The translations under genes were made by a program, and so were the position numbers. Shown piece after piece: positions 8,549 to 16,651 of a stretch of 64,000 bases of DNA. Below the pieces are notes generated by a model. The model was not told where the DNA came from. It saw only the letters and a list, made by a program, of their open reading frames with translations, and ran no database searches. Origin of the DNA: Rhodothermales bacterium (lineage in GTDB: Bacteria; Bacteroidota; Rhodothermia; Rhodothermales; Bin80). The stretch is from the NCBI GenBank assembly GCA_028278205.1, contig JANQES010000057.1, positions 1 to 64,000 on the forward strand. The letters run 5' to 3'. Position 1 is the stretch's first letter. Each line of letters starts with the position of its first letter.

Positions 8549-9031
8549 TCATTGCCTGTCCAGAAAACTCGGCAGCACCGGATTGCGGTGATATTCGAAG
8601 ATCAGCGACGTCTCGACGTGAGCCACTTCCGGGCGGGTCGAAAAATGATTGAGGTTGAGTTCGAGCAGGTGGTTGGAATCGCGGACGGCCACGTGGAGGA
8701 AGAAATCGTTGACGCCGGCCATGTGATAGACGGCGTGTACTTCGGGCAGGGCCTTCACATAGGCCTTGAAGTCTTCCAGCGAGTCGCGGGAGTGGCGGTT
8801 GAGGCGGATGGCAATCATCGCCTGCAAGCCGATGCCCAGGACCGCCGGATCGACGTCGGCGTGGAAGCCTCGGAAGACTTTTTCCTTTTGAAGCGACCGC
8901 ACGCGCTCCAGGCACGACGACGGCGCCAATCCGACTTCCGCCGCCAGTTCTTTGTTGGATAACCGTGCATTCTTCTGTAAGAGCCCGATTATCTGCACGA
9001 ATGTTCGGTCGAGACGCTTTTTAAGCTGCAT
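8549..9031 (-). CDS. Lrp/AsnC-family transcriptional regulator
   Basis: A 160-residue regulator. The N-terminal winged helix (residues 1-60) has the Lrp signature IIGLLQKNARLSNKELAAEV followed by SSCLERVRSLQKEKVFRGF; the C-terminal RAM/ligand domain spans about 68-150 (LEDFKAYVKALPEVHAVYHM, GVNDFFLHVAVRD). It is divergent from hpd with a 239-base gap, and Lrp paralogues next to hpd/hmgA commonly respond to aromatic amino acids or their keto acids, so control of the tyrosine catabolic genes is a reasonable inference. Its own 3' end is followed by a heptamer palindrome. No operator was identified with certainty in the shared gap. Confidence 0.92.
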   Translation of the reverse strand: MQLKKRLDRTFVQIIGLLQKNARLSNKELAAEVGLAPSSCLERVRSLQKEKVFRGFHADVDPAVLGIGLQAMIAIRLNRHSRDSLEDFKAYVKALPEVHAVYHMAGVNDFFLHVAVRDSNHLLELNLNHFSTRPEVAHVETSLIFEYHRNPVLPSFLDRQ

Positions 9032-9270
9032 TTACCGAATAGATTTCGTCAAATTTAGTACGACCTGGAATAATATATTATATTTATATCAAAAGGACTA
9101 ACATTATACGGTTTTTGCAAATAGGCTGGAAGCGCTTTTTTTCGAGAACAAAATGGCGTGTCGTCCATTCTTATTTGCAACACCGTTTTGGTCTGTAGTT
9201 TAACCTTCGAGACGGTTTGAAAAGTCATTCCGGGCTGACTTCGCAAACGGTCTCTTAACCGGATGAGGCC
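9032..9270. promoter_or_regulatory. Divergent control region between lrp-type gene and hpd
   Basis: A 239-base gap with an AT-rich stretch at 9070-9110 (TAATATATTATATTTATA), an incomplete palindrome that could hold promoters or Lrp sites. hpd has no clear Shine-Dalgarno before ATG 9271 (only GGATGAGG at 9259-9266). The assignment rests on position and composition only. Confidence 0.4.
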
Positions 9271-10410
9271 ATGGCTAGCGGAAGTGTGTTTACCAAGTCG
9301 AGTCCCCTGCAAAAAGTGGACGACTTTCTGCCGATCAACGGCACCGATTACATCGAGTTTTATGTGGGCAATGCCAAGCAGGCGGCCCATTTTTATCAGA
9401 ACGCCTTCGGGTTTCAGATCATCGGCTATCGCGGCCCGGAGACGGGGCACCGCCCGGCAGCGAGCTACCTCCTGAAGCAGGGCAAGATTCGCTTCGTGCT
9501 GACGACGGCCCTCTCGCCCGACTCGTTCATCGCGCAGCACGTCCACAAGCACGGCGACGGCGTGCGCGACCTCGCCCTCTGGGTCGATGATGCGACGTAT
9601 TCGTTCCGCGAGACGGTGCGGCGGGGCGCCAAAGCGGTGCATGAGCCGCGCGTGCTCGAAGACGAAAACGGGCGCATCGTCATCGCCGCCATCGCCACCT
9701 ACGGCGATACGATCCACACGTTCGTCGAGCGCAAAGCCTACGACGGCCTGTTTATGCCCGGCTTCCAACCGTGGGAGAATCCTTACTGGAAGCCCGAACC
9801 GGTCGGCCTCGAATACGTCGATCATTGCGTGGGCAACGTAGATCTGGGCCAGATGAACACCTACGTCGATTTCTACGCCAACGTGATGGGGTTCCGCAAC
9901 CTGATCTCGTTCGACGACACAGACATCTCGACCGAATACTCGGCCCTGATGTCGAAGGTGATGAGCAACGGCAACGGGCGCATCAAATTCCCCATCAACG
10001 AGCCGGCGCAGGGGCGTAAGAAAAGCCAGATCGAAGAATACCTCGATTTCTACCAGGGCGCGGGCGTGCAGCACGTGGCGATGGCCACCAACGACATCCT
10101 GCACACCGTCACCGCCCTGCGCAATCGCGGCGTCGAGTTTCTCTACGTCCCCACGACCTACTACGACGACCTCCAGGACCGCGTCGGCACTATCGACGAG
10201 CCCGTTGACGAACTGGCCAAACTGGGCATCCTCGTAGACCGCGACGAGGATGGCTACCTGCTCCAGATCTTCACCAAGCCCGTCGAGGATCGCCCGACGG
10301 TCTTCTACGAGATCATCCAACGCAAAGGCGCGCGCTCGTTCGGCAAGGGCAACTTCAAAGCCCTCTTCGAATCCATCGAACGCGAACAAGCCTTGCGCGG
10401 AAATCTGTGA
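9271..10410 (+). CDS. hpd: 4-hydroxyphenylpyruvate dioxygenase
   Basis: Converts 4-hydroxyphenylpyruvate to homogentisate with O2, the second step of tyrosine breakdown, in the cytoplasm. The protein (379 residues) has two vicinal-oxygen-chelate halves. The Fe(II) ligands of the 2-His-1-Glu triad are visible as H185 (EYVDHCVGNVD), H268 (GVQHVAMATND) and E347 (FYEIIQRKG). The C-terminal helix RSFGKGNFKALFESIEREQ, which closes the active site, is complete. It is followed by hmgA 75 bases downstream in the same direction, the next pathway step. The short gap holds a CCAAAAT repeat but no terminator, so co-transcription is likely. The neighbouring Lrp-type gene is the probable regulator. Confidence 0.97.
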   Translation: MASGSVFTKSSPLQKVDDFLPINGTDYIEFYVGNAKQAAHFYQNAFGFQIIGYRGPETGHRPAASYLLKQGKIRFVLTTALSPDSFIAQHVHKHGDGVRDLALWVDDATYSFRETVRRGAKAVHEPRVLEDENGRIVIAAIATYGDTIHTFVERKAYDGLFMPGFQPWENPYWKPEPVGLEYVDHCVGNVDLGQMNTYVDFYANVMGFRNLISFDDTDISTEYSALMSKVMSNGNGRIKFPINEPAQGRKKSQIEEYLDFYQGAGVQHVAMATNDILHTVTALRNRGVEFLYVPTTYYDDLQDRVGTIDEPVDELAKLGILVDRDEDGYLLQIFTKPVEDRPTVFYEIIQRKGARSFGKGNFKALFESIEREQALRGNL

Positions 10411-10439
10411 TTTCCGCGCAAAATTTGGATGGGTTGCTC

Positions 10440-10480
10440 ACGATGAACAATCCAAAATCCGCAATCCAAAATCCAAAATC
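10440..10480. repeat. Single arm of CCAAAAT heptamers before hmgA
   Basis: The array AATCCAAAATCCGCAATCC followed by further CCAAAAT units (10446-10479) ends six bases before the hmgA start codon. Here only one arm is present, with no facing complement, and it occupies the place where a Shine-Dalgarno site would be. Confidence 0.7.
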
Positions 10481-10485
10481 GACCC

Positions 10486-11676
10486 ATGCCGCATTACGTA
10501 AGAATGGGGAACGTCCCCCACAAGCGTCATACGCAGTTTCGGCGCCCGGACGGGGCGTTGTATCAGGAAGAGGTGATCGGGGCGGAAGGCTTCAGCGGCA
10601 TCTCGTCCATCGCCTACCACCTCCACGAGCCGACGCTCGTCGAGCGCATCGAAGCGCCGATTCCGTTTCAGGTGGAGTATGCCGATAAGGACTTCCTCCG
10701 GCATCGCCATCTCAAAGGCCTCGAAGTGCCCGAAGGCGGCGACTGGACCAGTGGGCGCCACTACATCATGGGCAACAGCGACGTGCGCCTGGCCCTGTGC
10801 CGCCCCACCACGCCGATGGATTATTTCTACCGCAACGCCACCAGCGACGAGTTGATCTACGTCCACGACGGCGAGGGCATCCTGGAAAGCCCGCTCGGCA
10901 CGGTCGAATTCACGCAGGGCGACTACGTCCACGTGCCGCGCACGCTCACGCACCGCTGGCACTTCGAAGGACCGAAAGCGCCGCGCCTGCTCGTCATCGA
11001 GGCGTTCTCGGAGATCCGGTTTCCGAAGCGCTACATGAACCAGTTCGGGCAGCTTCTGGAGCACAGCCCGTTCTGCGAGCGCGACGTCCGCCCGCCCGGC
11101 GAACTCGTCACCATCGACGAGCGGGGCGAGTTCGAGGTGCGGATCCAGAAACACGGCTACCTGCACCGCTACGTGATGCGCTATCACCCGTTCGACGTGG
11201 TCGGGTGGGACGGCTACATGTATCCCTACGCGCTGTCGATCAAGGATTTCGAGCCCATCACAGGGCGGATCCATCAGCCGCCGCCGGTGCATCAGACCTT
11301 CTCCGGACGCAACTTCGTGGTCTGCTCGTTCGTGCCGCGCCTGTTCGACTATCACCCGGACGCCATCCCCGCGCCCTACAACCACTCGAACATCGACTCG
11401 GACGAGGTCTTGTACTACGCCGAGGGCGATTTCATGAGCCGTAAAGGCATCGAGCGGGGCTCATTCACGCTGCATCCCGGCGGCATCCCGCACGGCCCGC
11501 ACCCCGGCACCATCGAGGCCTCCATCGGCAAGAAGGGCACCGAAGAGCTGGCCGTGATGGTCGATACCTTCCGCCCGCTGCACCTGACGCAGACGGCGCT
11601 CGACATCGAAGACGAGGACTATGCCTACTCGTGGAAACCGGAGAAACACGCCACGCCGGTGAACGGGCAAGAATAA
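10486..11676 (+). CDS. hmgA: Homogentisate 1,2-dioxygenase
   Basis: Opens the homogentisate ring to 4-maleylacetoacetate. The 396-residue length and cupin organisation fit bacterial HmgA. The iron-binding region is complete: YNHSNIDSDEVLYYAEGDF holds the first His and the Glu, and LHPGGIPHGPHPG holds the second His. The N-terminus MPHYVRMGNVPHKRHTQFR is typical. The ATG has no Shine-Dalgarno; a CCAAAAT repeat array ends just before it. The following pathway enzymes (maleylacetoacetate isomerase, fumarylacetoacetase) are not in this window. Two hairpins downstream can end the hpd-hmgA transcript. Confidence 0.97.
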   Translation: MPHYVRMGNVPHKRHTQFRRPDGALYQEEVIGAEGFSGISSIAYHLHEPTLVERIEAPIPFQVEYADKDFLRHRHLKGLEVPEGGDWTSGRHYIMGNSDVRLALCRPTTPMDYFYRNATSDELIYVHDGEGILESPLGTVEFTQGDYVHVPRTLTHRWHFEGPKAPRLLVIEAFSEIRFPKRYMNQFGQLLEHSPFCERDVRPPGELVTIDERGEFEVRIQKHGYLHRYVMRYHPFDVVGWDGYMYPYALSIKDFEPITGRIHQPPPVHQTFSGRNFVVCSFVPRLFDYHPDAIPAPYNHSNIDSDEVLYYAEGDFMSRKGIERGSFTLHPGGIPHGPHPGTIEASIGKKGTEELAVMVDTFRPLHLTQTALDIEDEDYAYSWKPEKHATPVNGQE

Positions 11677-11677
11677 T

Positions 11678-11767
11678 GCAAAATCCGTTGGATTTTGCAT
11701 AAGGTTTTTTGATGGGTGACTTATGAAGGCCCGGAGGGTTTCGGAAACCCTTCGGGTCTCTTTTTGG
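11678..11767 (+). terminator. Two hairpins after hmgA
   Basis: The first stem pairs TGCAAAATCC with GGATTTTGCA (11678-11700). The second (about 11730-11758) pairs GGCCCGGAGGGTTTC with GAAACCCTTCGGGTC and is followed by a run of T (CTCTTTTT, to 11765), which is the form of an intrinsic terminator for the tyrosine operon. Confidence 0.8.
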
Positions 11768-11891
11768 CGGAGGCCCGGCATCGGTCGAGCCTCCGTATTT
11801 TATTTCGGGAGTCATGGGTAATGGCGCGAGAAGCATCCTATTTTACCGCCTGCTCGGATTGACTCCCGCAGGCTTCCGTTTCTAAGCAAAG

Positions 11892-12380
11892 ATGGCACGA
11901 CCAAAAGTCTACATCGAAACGACAATCCCATGCTTCTACTATGAAGACCGTACTGATCCGGCAGCCATAGCCCGGCGAGATTGGACGCGCCGGTGGTGGG
12001 ATACATCACGCCCTGCCTACCAACCACTCACTAGCGTGGCGGTGCTCAATGAGATTAACACGGGCGACTATCCTAAGAAAGAAAAATGTTTGCACTTGTT
12101 GGATGACGTGCCTCTCGTGCCGGTAGAACCAGAAGTCATCAACATCGTTCAGGTATATATAAAGCACCGGGTAATGCCTCAAGACCCCGCCGGGGATGCA
12201 TTGCACCTGGCCTTAGCCTCGTTCCACAAGTGCGAATTCCTACTGACCTGGAACTGCAAACATTTAGCAAACGCAAACAAATTCGGCCACATTCGGCGGA
12301 TAAACACGCTCCTGGGCCTGTTCGTGCCAGACATCGTTACGCCGCTTGAACTCCTTGGAGGTGAAGCCAATGAAGGATGA
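11892..12380 (+). CDS. PIN-domain protein, VapC-like toxin candidate
   Basis: A 162-residue PIN-fold ribonuclease candidate. It opens with VYIETTIPCFYYE, the beta-1 segment in which this subgroup has Glu in place of the first Asp, followed by NEINTG (second acidic site) and DALHLALAS (third). The C-terminal TWNCKHLANANK is the conserved closing motif of the subgroup. The next gene overlaps the last 11 bases and encodes a short charged helical protein, so the two form a toxin/partner pair in the reversed order (toxin first). The substrate of the RNase is unknown. A strong hit to this PIN subgroup is expected; toxicity is inference. Confidence 0.82.
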   Translation: MARPKVYIETTIPCFYYEDRTDPAAIARRDWTRRWWDTSRPAYQPLTSVAVLNEINTGDYPKKEKCLHLLDDVPLVPVEPEVINIVQVYIKHRVMPQDPAGDALHLALASFHKCEFLLTWNCKHLANANKFGHIRRINTLLGLFVPDIVTPLELLGGEANEG

Positions 12381-12558
12381 TGAAAGCATGGACGCCTTAG
12401 AACGAGTACGCGAAGCACGTCGCCGGATTTCGGAGCAGGTTGACCACGATCCGAAGAAGTTGGTCGAGTATTATATTGAACAGCAGCAACATTACAAGGA
12501 TCGTCTTGTTGGGGCACCGGCGCATGAGGAGGATGACCAGAGCGGAAAGGCTGCCTGA
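12370..12558 (+). CDS. Small helical partner of the PIN protein, antitoxin-like
   Basis: A 62-residue acidic, charged protein that overlaps the PIN gene and has a very good Shine-Dalgarno (GGAGGTG at 12357-12363, seven bases before the ATG at 12370), which decides this start over the longer frame from 12346. It contains ALERVREARRRISEQVDHD followed by PKKLVEYYIEQQ. I recognise this pattern (REARxxIxxxxxHDxxKLxEYYxE) as recurring in short genes beside PIN toxins of this subgroup. A second copy of the pattern stands without a toxin at 60187-60381. The role as antitoxin is inference from context. Confidence 0.75.
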   Translation: MKDDESMDALERVREARRRISEQVDHDPKKLVEYYIEQQQHYKDRLVGAPAHEEDDQSGKAA

Positions 12559-12597
12559 AATAGACGCCTCTCCCTGTAGAAATAACGGGATCCCGAT

Positions 12598-12885
12598 ATG
12601 AAAGCCTTCCTCGTCTTGCTCCTTTTTTACGTGCTCATCAACGTATTCATCATCGCGCTCGGCATCGGGATCGGGTTTCTGCTGCATTGGATCCTGCCGG
12701 CTGTAGCCATCGGCATGGGCATCTTGATTGGCGTCGTGGCATCCGGCATCTCCCTGTATTTCGGAATACGGATATATAACTATTTCGGAGACTACGCTGA
12801 CGAAGTCCTGTTCTTAGAAGACCTTGAGGAGATCGTCCCTCCGCCCGCACGAAAGAAGCGTCAACAGCGCAAATCCAAAAAATGA
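12598..12885 (+). CDS. Small membrane protein, function unknown
   Basis: A 95-residue protein with two or three closely spaced hydrophobic helices (residues 3-30 and 36-58), then a short polar segment with YFGDYADEVLFLEDLEEI and a strongly basic C-terminus (ARKKRQQRKSKK) that would stay in the cytoplasm. It is not related to a family that I recognise. It starts 40 bases after the PIN/partner pair and could be part of the same transcript. The ATG is supported only by open frame and composition. Confidence 0.6.
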   Translation: MKAFLVLLLFYVLINVFIIALGIGIGFLLHWILPAVAIGMGILIGVVASGISLYFGIRIYNYFGDYADEVLFLEDLEEIVPPPARKKRQQRKSKK

Positions 12886-13109
12886 GCCCCACCACCGCTG
12901 TACGCCAGCGAACACTTCCTGTGCTGTGGGCGAACACTTTCCTTCTCCAATCCAACAAATGAATTGTATCTAAATTTTATAAAATCAAACTATTGAACAC
13001 AATGGCACCGTCCTTGTCCTGCAACCGCAGATGAGCGCTGATGGACGCGGATAGCGCGGATCGTGAGAGACCCCAACCATCAACGGACCACAGACAACGG
13101 ACGACAGAC

Positions 13110-15515
13110 ATGATTAGAAATTATCTCAAGATCGCGCTGCGTAATCTGCTGAAGCAGAAAGTCTACAGCGTCATCAACATCGTCGGGCTGGCGGTGGGGA
13201 TGGCGTGTTGCCTGCTGATCCTGGCGTTCGTCAACAACGAATGGTCGTACGACGCGTTTCACGAAGACGCCGGGGCTATCTACCGCGTCCACATCCACGC
13301 GTTGACGCCGGAGGGCGCGGTGGAGGTCAAGGCCGGGCAGCCGCTGCCGCTGGCCCCGACGCTGAAGGCCGAACACCCGGAGGTCGAGCAGGCCGCGCGG
13401 CTCAAGTATACCGGCGCGGTGGTCAAAGCCGGAGATACGGAGGCTTTCGACGAGCAGGTGCTCTTCACCGACCCGGCGTTCTTCGAGATGTTCACGTTCC
13501 CGATAGCGCGCGGTAATACCGAGGCGCCGCTGGCGACGCCGGACGCCGTCGTGCTCACGCCCACGATGGCGCAGAAATATTTCGGCGAGGCCGATCCGGT
13601 GGGCCGGAGCCTACGCGTGAGCTTTGGCGGGGCGTTTGAGGAGTTTGTGGTGACGGCGGTGGCCGAGGAGCCGCCGGCCAACTCCAGCATCACCTTCGGC
13701 ATCGTGCTGCCGATGGAACGCTCGCGGAGCTACGTCCGGTTTGGCGATGCGTGGACGTCCTGGGTCACCAACACCTACGTCCGCCTCGGCTCGGCAGATC
13801 AGGCTGGGGCGCTGGCCGAGAAGCTGCCGGCGTTCGTGGCGCAGCACTACGAGCCGATGGTGCAAACCTGGCGCATCCTCCAGTGGCTGAGCGAGGAAGA
13901 GGGCGCGTTTCGGCTTCAGCTTCAACCGCTTCGTGCGGTCCATTTTTCGCCGGAGGTGCAGCAAGCACAGACGCCTGCTACCGATCCTCGGTATCCGTTG
14001 CTGCTCGCCGCACTGGCTTTTGCCATCCTGCTCATCGCCTGCATCAACTTTACGACGCTCGCCGTCGGGCGCGCCGCGCGGCGGGCCAAAGAGGTGAGCC
14101 TGCGCAAAGTGTTGGGGGCGGTCCGCCTTCAACTGATGAAACAGTTCTGGGGCGAGGCGCTGTTGCTCAGCGTGCTGGCGCTGCTGCTGGGGCTGGCCTT
14201 CACCGAAGCTTTCCTGCCCCTCTTCAACGACCTCATCGGCAAAACACTAGATCTTCATTATCTGCAAGACGGAACCGCCCTCCTGGTGCTGCTGGGTCTC
14301 CTCCTGGGAACAGCCCTGCTGGCCGGCGCCTACCCCGCCGTGTATCTGTCCCGCTTTCAGCCGATTGAAACCCTGAAGCGAAGCGTCCGCGCCCAGGGTA
14401 AAAACCGCTGGATGCAAAGCCTCGTCGTCGTGCAGTTCGCGTTGTCGATCTTCTTCATTGCCAGCGTGCTCGTCGTCTCCGGTCAGCTTCGCTACCTGAA
14501 GAACAAAAACCTGGGGTTCAGCGACGAGCAGGTCGTCGTCATCCCTACCCACAGCACAGACCTGGCCGCATCGGAACAGCTCGTCGGTACGTTTAAAAAC
14601 GAGGCGCGCCGGCTTCCCGGCGTGGTGCAGATGGCTGCGGCCTCGACAAGTTTTGGCCAGGGGCTTGCCTGGAATGCATCTGGGACAAAAGACGGAAGCG
14701 CTCATCTCATTTATACCAACCGGATCGACTACGACTTTGTCGAGACGTTGAACATGGAGGTGGCAGCCGGACGCAGCTTTTCCGAAGCGTTTCCAGGAGA
14801 CCACAAGGCGTCCGTGCTGGTCAATGAGGCCCTGGTGAAAGATTATGACTGGGAGGATCCTATTGGGGAGAGCGTATTCGGAGGCACCGTAGTCGGGATC
14901 CTTAAGGATTACCATTTCAAGTCACTCCACCACGTCATCGAGCCAATGGTGCTGTTCCTGGGGCTACGCGACGATGCCTTCCGTTACGTCTTCGCCCGCA
15001 TCCGCCCGGACGACGTGCCCGCCACGCTCGCCGCGCTCGAAGCGGCCTGGCAACGCGCCGCGCCGGATCGACCCTTTACCTACTATTTCCTCGACGACGA
15101 CCTCGACCGGCAGTATCGCGCGGAGGAACAATGGCAACAGGTGGTCTCCTACGCCGCTCTCTTCGCCCTCTTGATCGCCTGCCTGGGGCTCTTCGGGCTG
15201 GCGGCTTTTACCACCGAGAGCCGCACCAAGGAGATCGGTATTCGCAAGACGCTCGGCGCATCTGTCTCCGGCCTGGCTATTTTTCTATCGAAAGACTTCC
15301 TCAAGCTGGTGCTGCTGGCAAACGTCCTGGCCTGGCCCACCGCCTACGTGCTGCTGAGCGGCTGGCTCGAACGCTTTGCTTACCGTATAGAAATATCGTG
15401 GACGATATTTCTAATGGCGGGCCTGGCGGCCCTTGGGATTGCGCTTTTGACAGTGAGTTATCAGGCCGTCAAGGCGGCGCTGGCGGATCCGGTGAAAAGC
15501 CTGCGGTATGAGTGA
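13110..15515 (+). CDS. ABC transporter permease, MacB/FtsX type
   Basis: An 801-residue permease with two FtsX domains. The N-terminal signature MIRNYLKIALRNLLKQKVYS, then a membrane helix (VINIVGLAVGMACCLLILAF), a MacB-type periplasmic core domain, a three-helix block at about residues 285-420 containing KEVSLRKVLGAVRLQLMKQF, a second helix with a large periplasmic domain, and a final three-helix block with TKEIGIRKTLGASVSGL. This duplicated architecture is typical of Bacteroidota MacB-like proteins. No ATPase subunit is beside it, so the partner is encoded elsewhere. The ATG at 13110 is chosen over the upstream in-frame start at 13041 because the extra 23 residues do not look like protein. 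Confidence 0.9.
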   Translation: MIRNYLKIALRNLLKQKVYSVINIVGLAVGMACCLLILAFVNNEWSYDAFHEDAGAIYRVHIHALTPEGAVEVKAGQPLPLAPTLKAEHPEVEQAARLKYTGAVVKAGDTEAFDEQVLFTDPAFFEMFTFPIARGNTEAPLATPDAVVLTPTMAQKYFGEADPVGRSLRVSFGGAFEEFVVTAVAEEPPANSSITFGIVLPMERSRSYVRFGDAWTSWVTNTYVRLGSADQAGALAEKLPAFVAQHYEPMVQTWRILQWLSEEEGAFRLQLQPLRAVHFSPEVQQAQTPATDPRYPLLLAALAFAILLIACINFTTLAVGRAARRAKEVSLRKVLGAVRLQLMKQFWGEALLLSVLALLLGLAFTEAFLPLFNDLIGKTLDLHYLQDGTALLVLLGLLLGTALLAGAYPAVYLSRFQPIETLKRSVRAQGKNRWMQSLVVVQFALSIFFIASVLVVSGQLRYLKNKNLGFSDEQVVVIPTHSTDLAASEQLVGTFKNEARRLPGVVQMAAASTSFGQGLAWNASGTKDGSAHLIYTNRIDYDFVETLNMEVAAGRSFSEAFPGDHKASVLVNEALVKDYDWEDPIGESVFGGTVVGILKDYHFKSLHHVIEPMVLFLGLRDDAFRYVFARIRPDDVPATLAALEAAWQRAAPDRPFTYYFLDDDLDRQYRAEEQWQQVVSYAALFALLIACLGLFGLAAFTTESRTKEIGIRKTLGASVSGLAIFLSKDFLKLVLLANVLAWPTAYVLLSGWLERFAYRIEISWTIFLMAGLAALGIALLTVSYQAVKAALADPVKSLRYE

Positions 15516-15552
15516 GGGGGCCGTCTCTTTATTTTTTTCGCCAGAAAAAAAT

Positions 15553-15912
15553 ATGCGCCTGCTGCTAACCATTATCGATTGGGAATACCCGGATGATGGC
15601 AAGATTCCCAGAGCGGAACGCTGGGATTTGTCGTCGGACACGATGGATCAGCTCATGCCGCTCTACCTGAGCTTTGCCAATGGGATTATCATCGAGATGA
15701 AGGCCGAAGGCGACTCGGAGGACGCCCTCAAGCTTATCCGCAGCCTGGCCCTGGGCGCCGGCTCGTGTACGCAGATCGATACCCTGGCCGATGAAGACAA
15801 AGAGCGATTGTGGCTATACGAAGAGGATTACGACTGTTACCGCCAGGGCAACGGCCCCGACGCCGCTTATATTTTTATCAACTCCAAGCCCCGGCCTGAT
15901 CTGTTTCGATGA
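15553..15912 (+). CDS. Small acidic protein, function unknown
   Basis: A 119-residue soluble acidic protein (MRLLLTIIDWEYPDDG ... KLIRSLALGAGSCTQIDTLA ... LYEEDYDCYRQGNGPDAAYI). An alternative start at 15508 overlaps the stop of the permease (ATGAGTGA) and would add 15 residues; translational coupling would then link it to the transporter. There is no signal peptide or membrane helix. I do not recognise the family. The next gene is a second small acidic cytoplasmic protein with a comparable aspartate-rich C-terminal segment; acidic pairs of this sort are common among polymorphic-toxin immunity genes, but no toxin is nearby. Confidence 0.6.
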   Translation: MRLLLTIIDWEYPDDGKIPRAERWDLSSDTMDQLMPLYLSFANGIIIEMKAEGDSEDALKLIRSLALGAGSCTQIDTLADEDKERLWLYEEDYDCYRQGNGPDAAYIFINSKPRPDLFR

Positions 15913-16003
15913 CCAGCCGCTTCTGCATTGCAGTAGACGATCACGAAGCTGATTGCGGAATGGCTTACCTTCAAAAAGAATACAGCAAGAAAAGGAGGTT
16001 ACA

Positions 16004-16501
16004 ATGGGCGTGCTCACTACAGCCTACGCTGTCACATCCGGGACCTTTGACACACTCAGGCAAACCGACGATAACCTCGACGTTATTTTTTATCCTGAAG
16101 AGAAACCACCCGATGCGTTGGGGCTCCCGAAAGACTGGGCGCCTATCCAGTTTGCGTTCGATAAATCCTGGGACGATCTGCTCCGTATTCTGAAACAGTG
16201 TGGTTTCAAGACGGTCTACACGATGCTGGATAGTCGCCCGCGCCCCCTGGCCTATAAATATTCTGACTTCTGGGTGCGTTATCTTGCTCCAACAGCTATT
16301 CGAACACTCTCGGAGAAACTGGAAAAGGCAAGCGTTGAACGTATGAAGGAATGCGGCCTCAAAAAAGGGTTGAAAGATACGGACAGCTTTGTCATGAACG
16401 AGGATGATTATGACTACGTCCTCGGCGACGTGGAGCAAATGAAGGACTTTTTTCGAGAAGCAGCACACGCGGAACAGTATGTGATTCTCGTTTCGGTCTG
16501 A
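16004..16501 (+). CDS. DUF1877-family protein
   Basis: A 165-residue cytoplasmic protein of the DUF1877/YfbM family. The start MGVLTTAYAVTSGTFDTL, the central LPKDWAPIQFAFDKSWDDL and the acidic NEDDYDYVLGDVEQMKDFF segment followed by YVILVSV are the visible marks. A very strong Shine-Dalgarno (AAGGAGGTTACA) directly precedes ATG 16004 and decides this start against the longer frame from 15953. The molecular role of the family is unsettled; several members are found near toxin or immunity genes. It follows the small acidic gene at 15553-15912 by 91 bases, in the same direction. Confidence 0.8.
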   Translation: MGVLTTAYAVTSGTFDTLRQTDDNLDVIFYPEEKPPDALGLPKDWAPIQFAFDKSWDDLLRILKQCGFKTVYTMLDSRPRPLAYKYSDFWVRYLAPTAIRTLSEKLEKASVERMKECGLKKGLKDTDSFVMNEDDYDYVLGDVEQMKDFFREAAHAEQYVILVSV

Positions 16502-16612
16502 ATACAACCGTCAATTGGGGATTGGGTGCTTTTCGCATTGTCGGCGCGAACAAAAAAAGTTGTACCTCTTACAACCGGCGCGGCGTCTTCGATTATTGCG
16601 AACCGCTGAAAA

Positions 16613-16651
16613 CAACAATCGAAAATCCAAAATCGAAAATCCAAAATCCCC
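16613..16651. repeat. Single arm of CCAAAAT/CGAAAAT heptamers before the acetyltransferase gene
   Basis: Heptamers AATCGAA/AATCCAA in tandem (16617-16648) stop three bases before the ATG at 16652. No facing arm is present, and no Shine-Dalgarno is seen. Confidence 0.7.
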
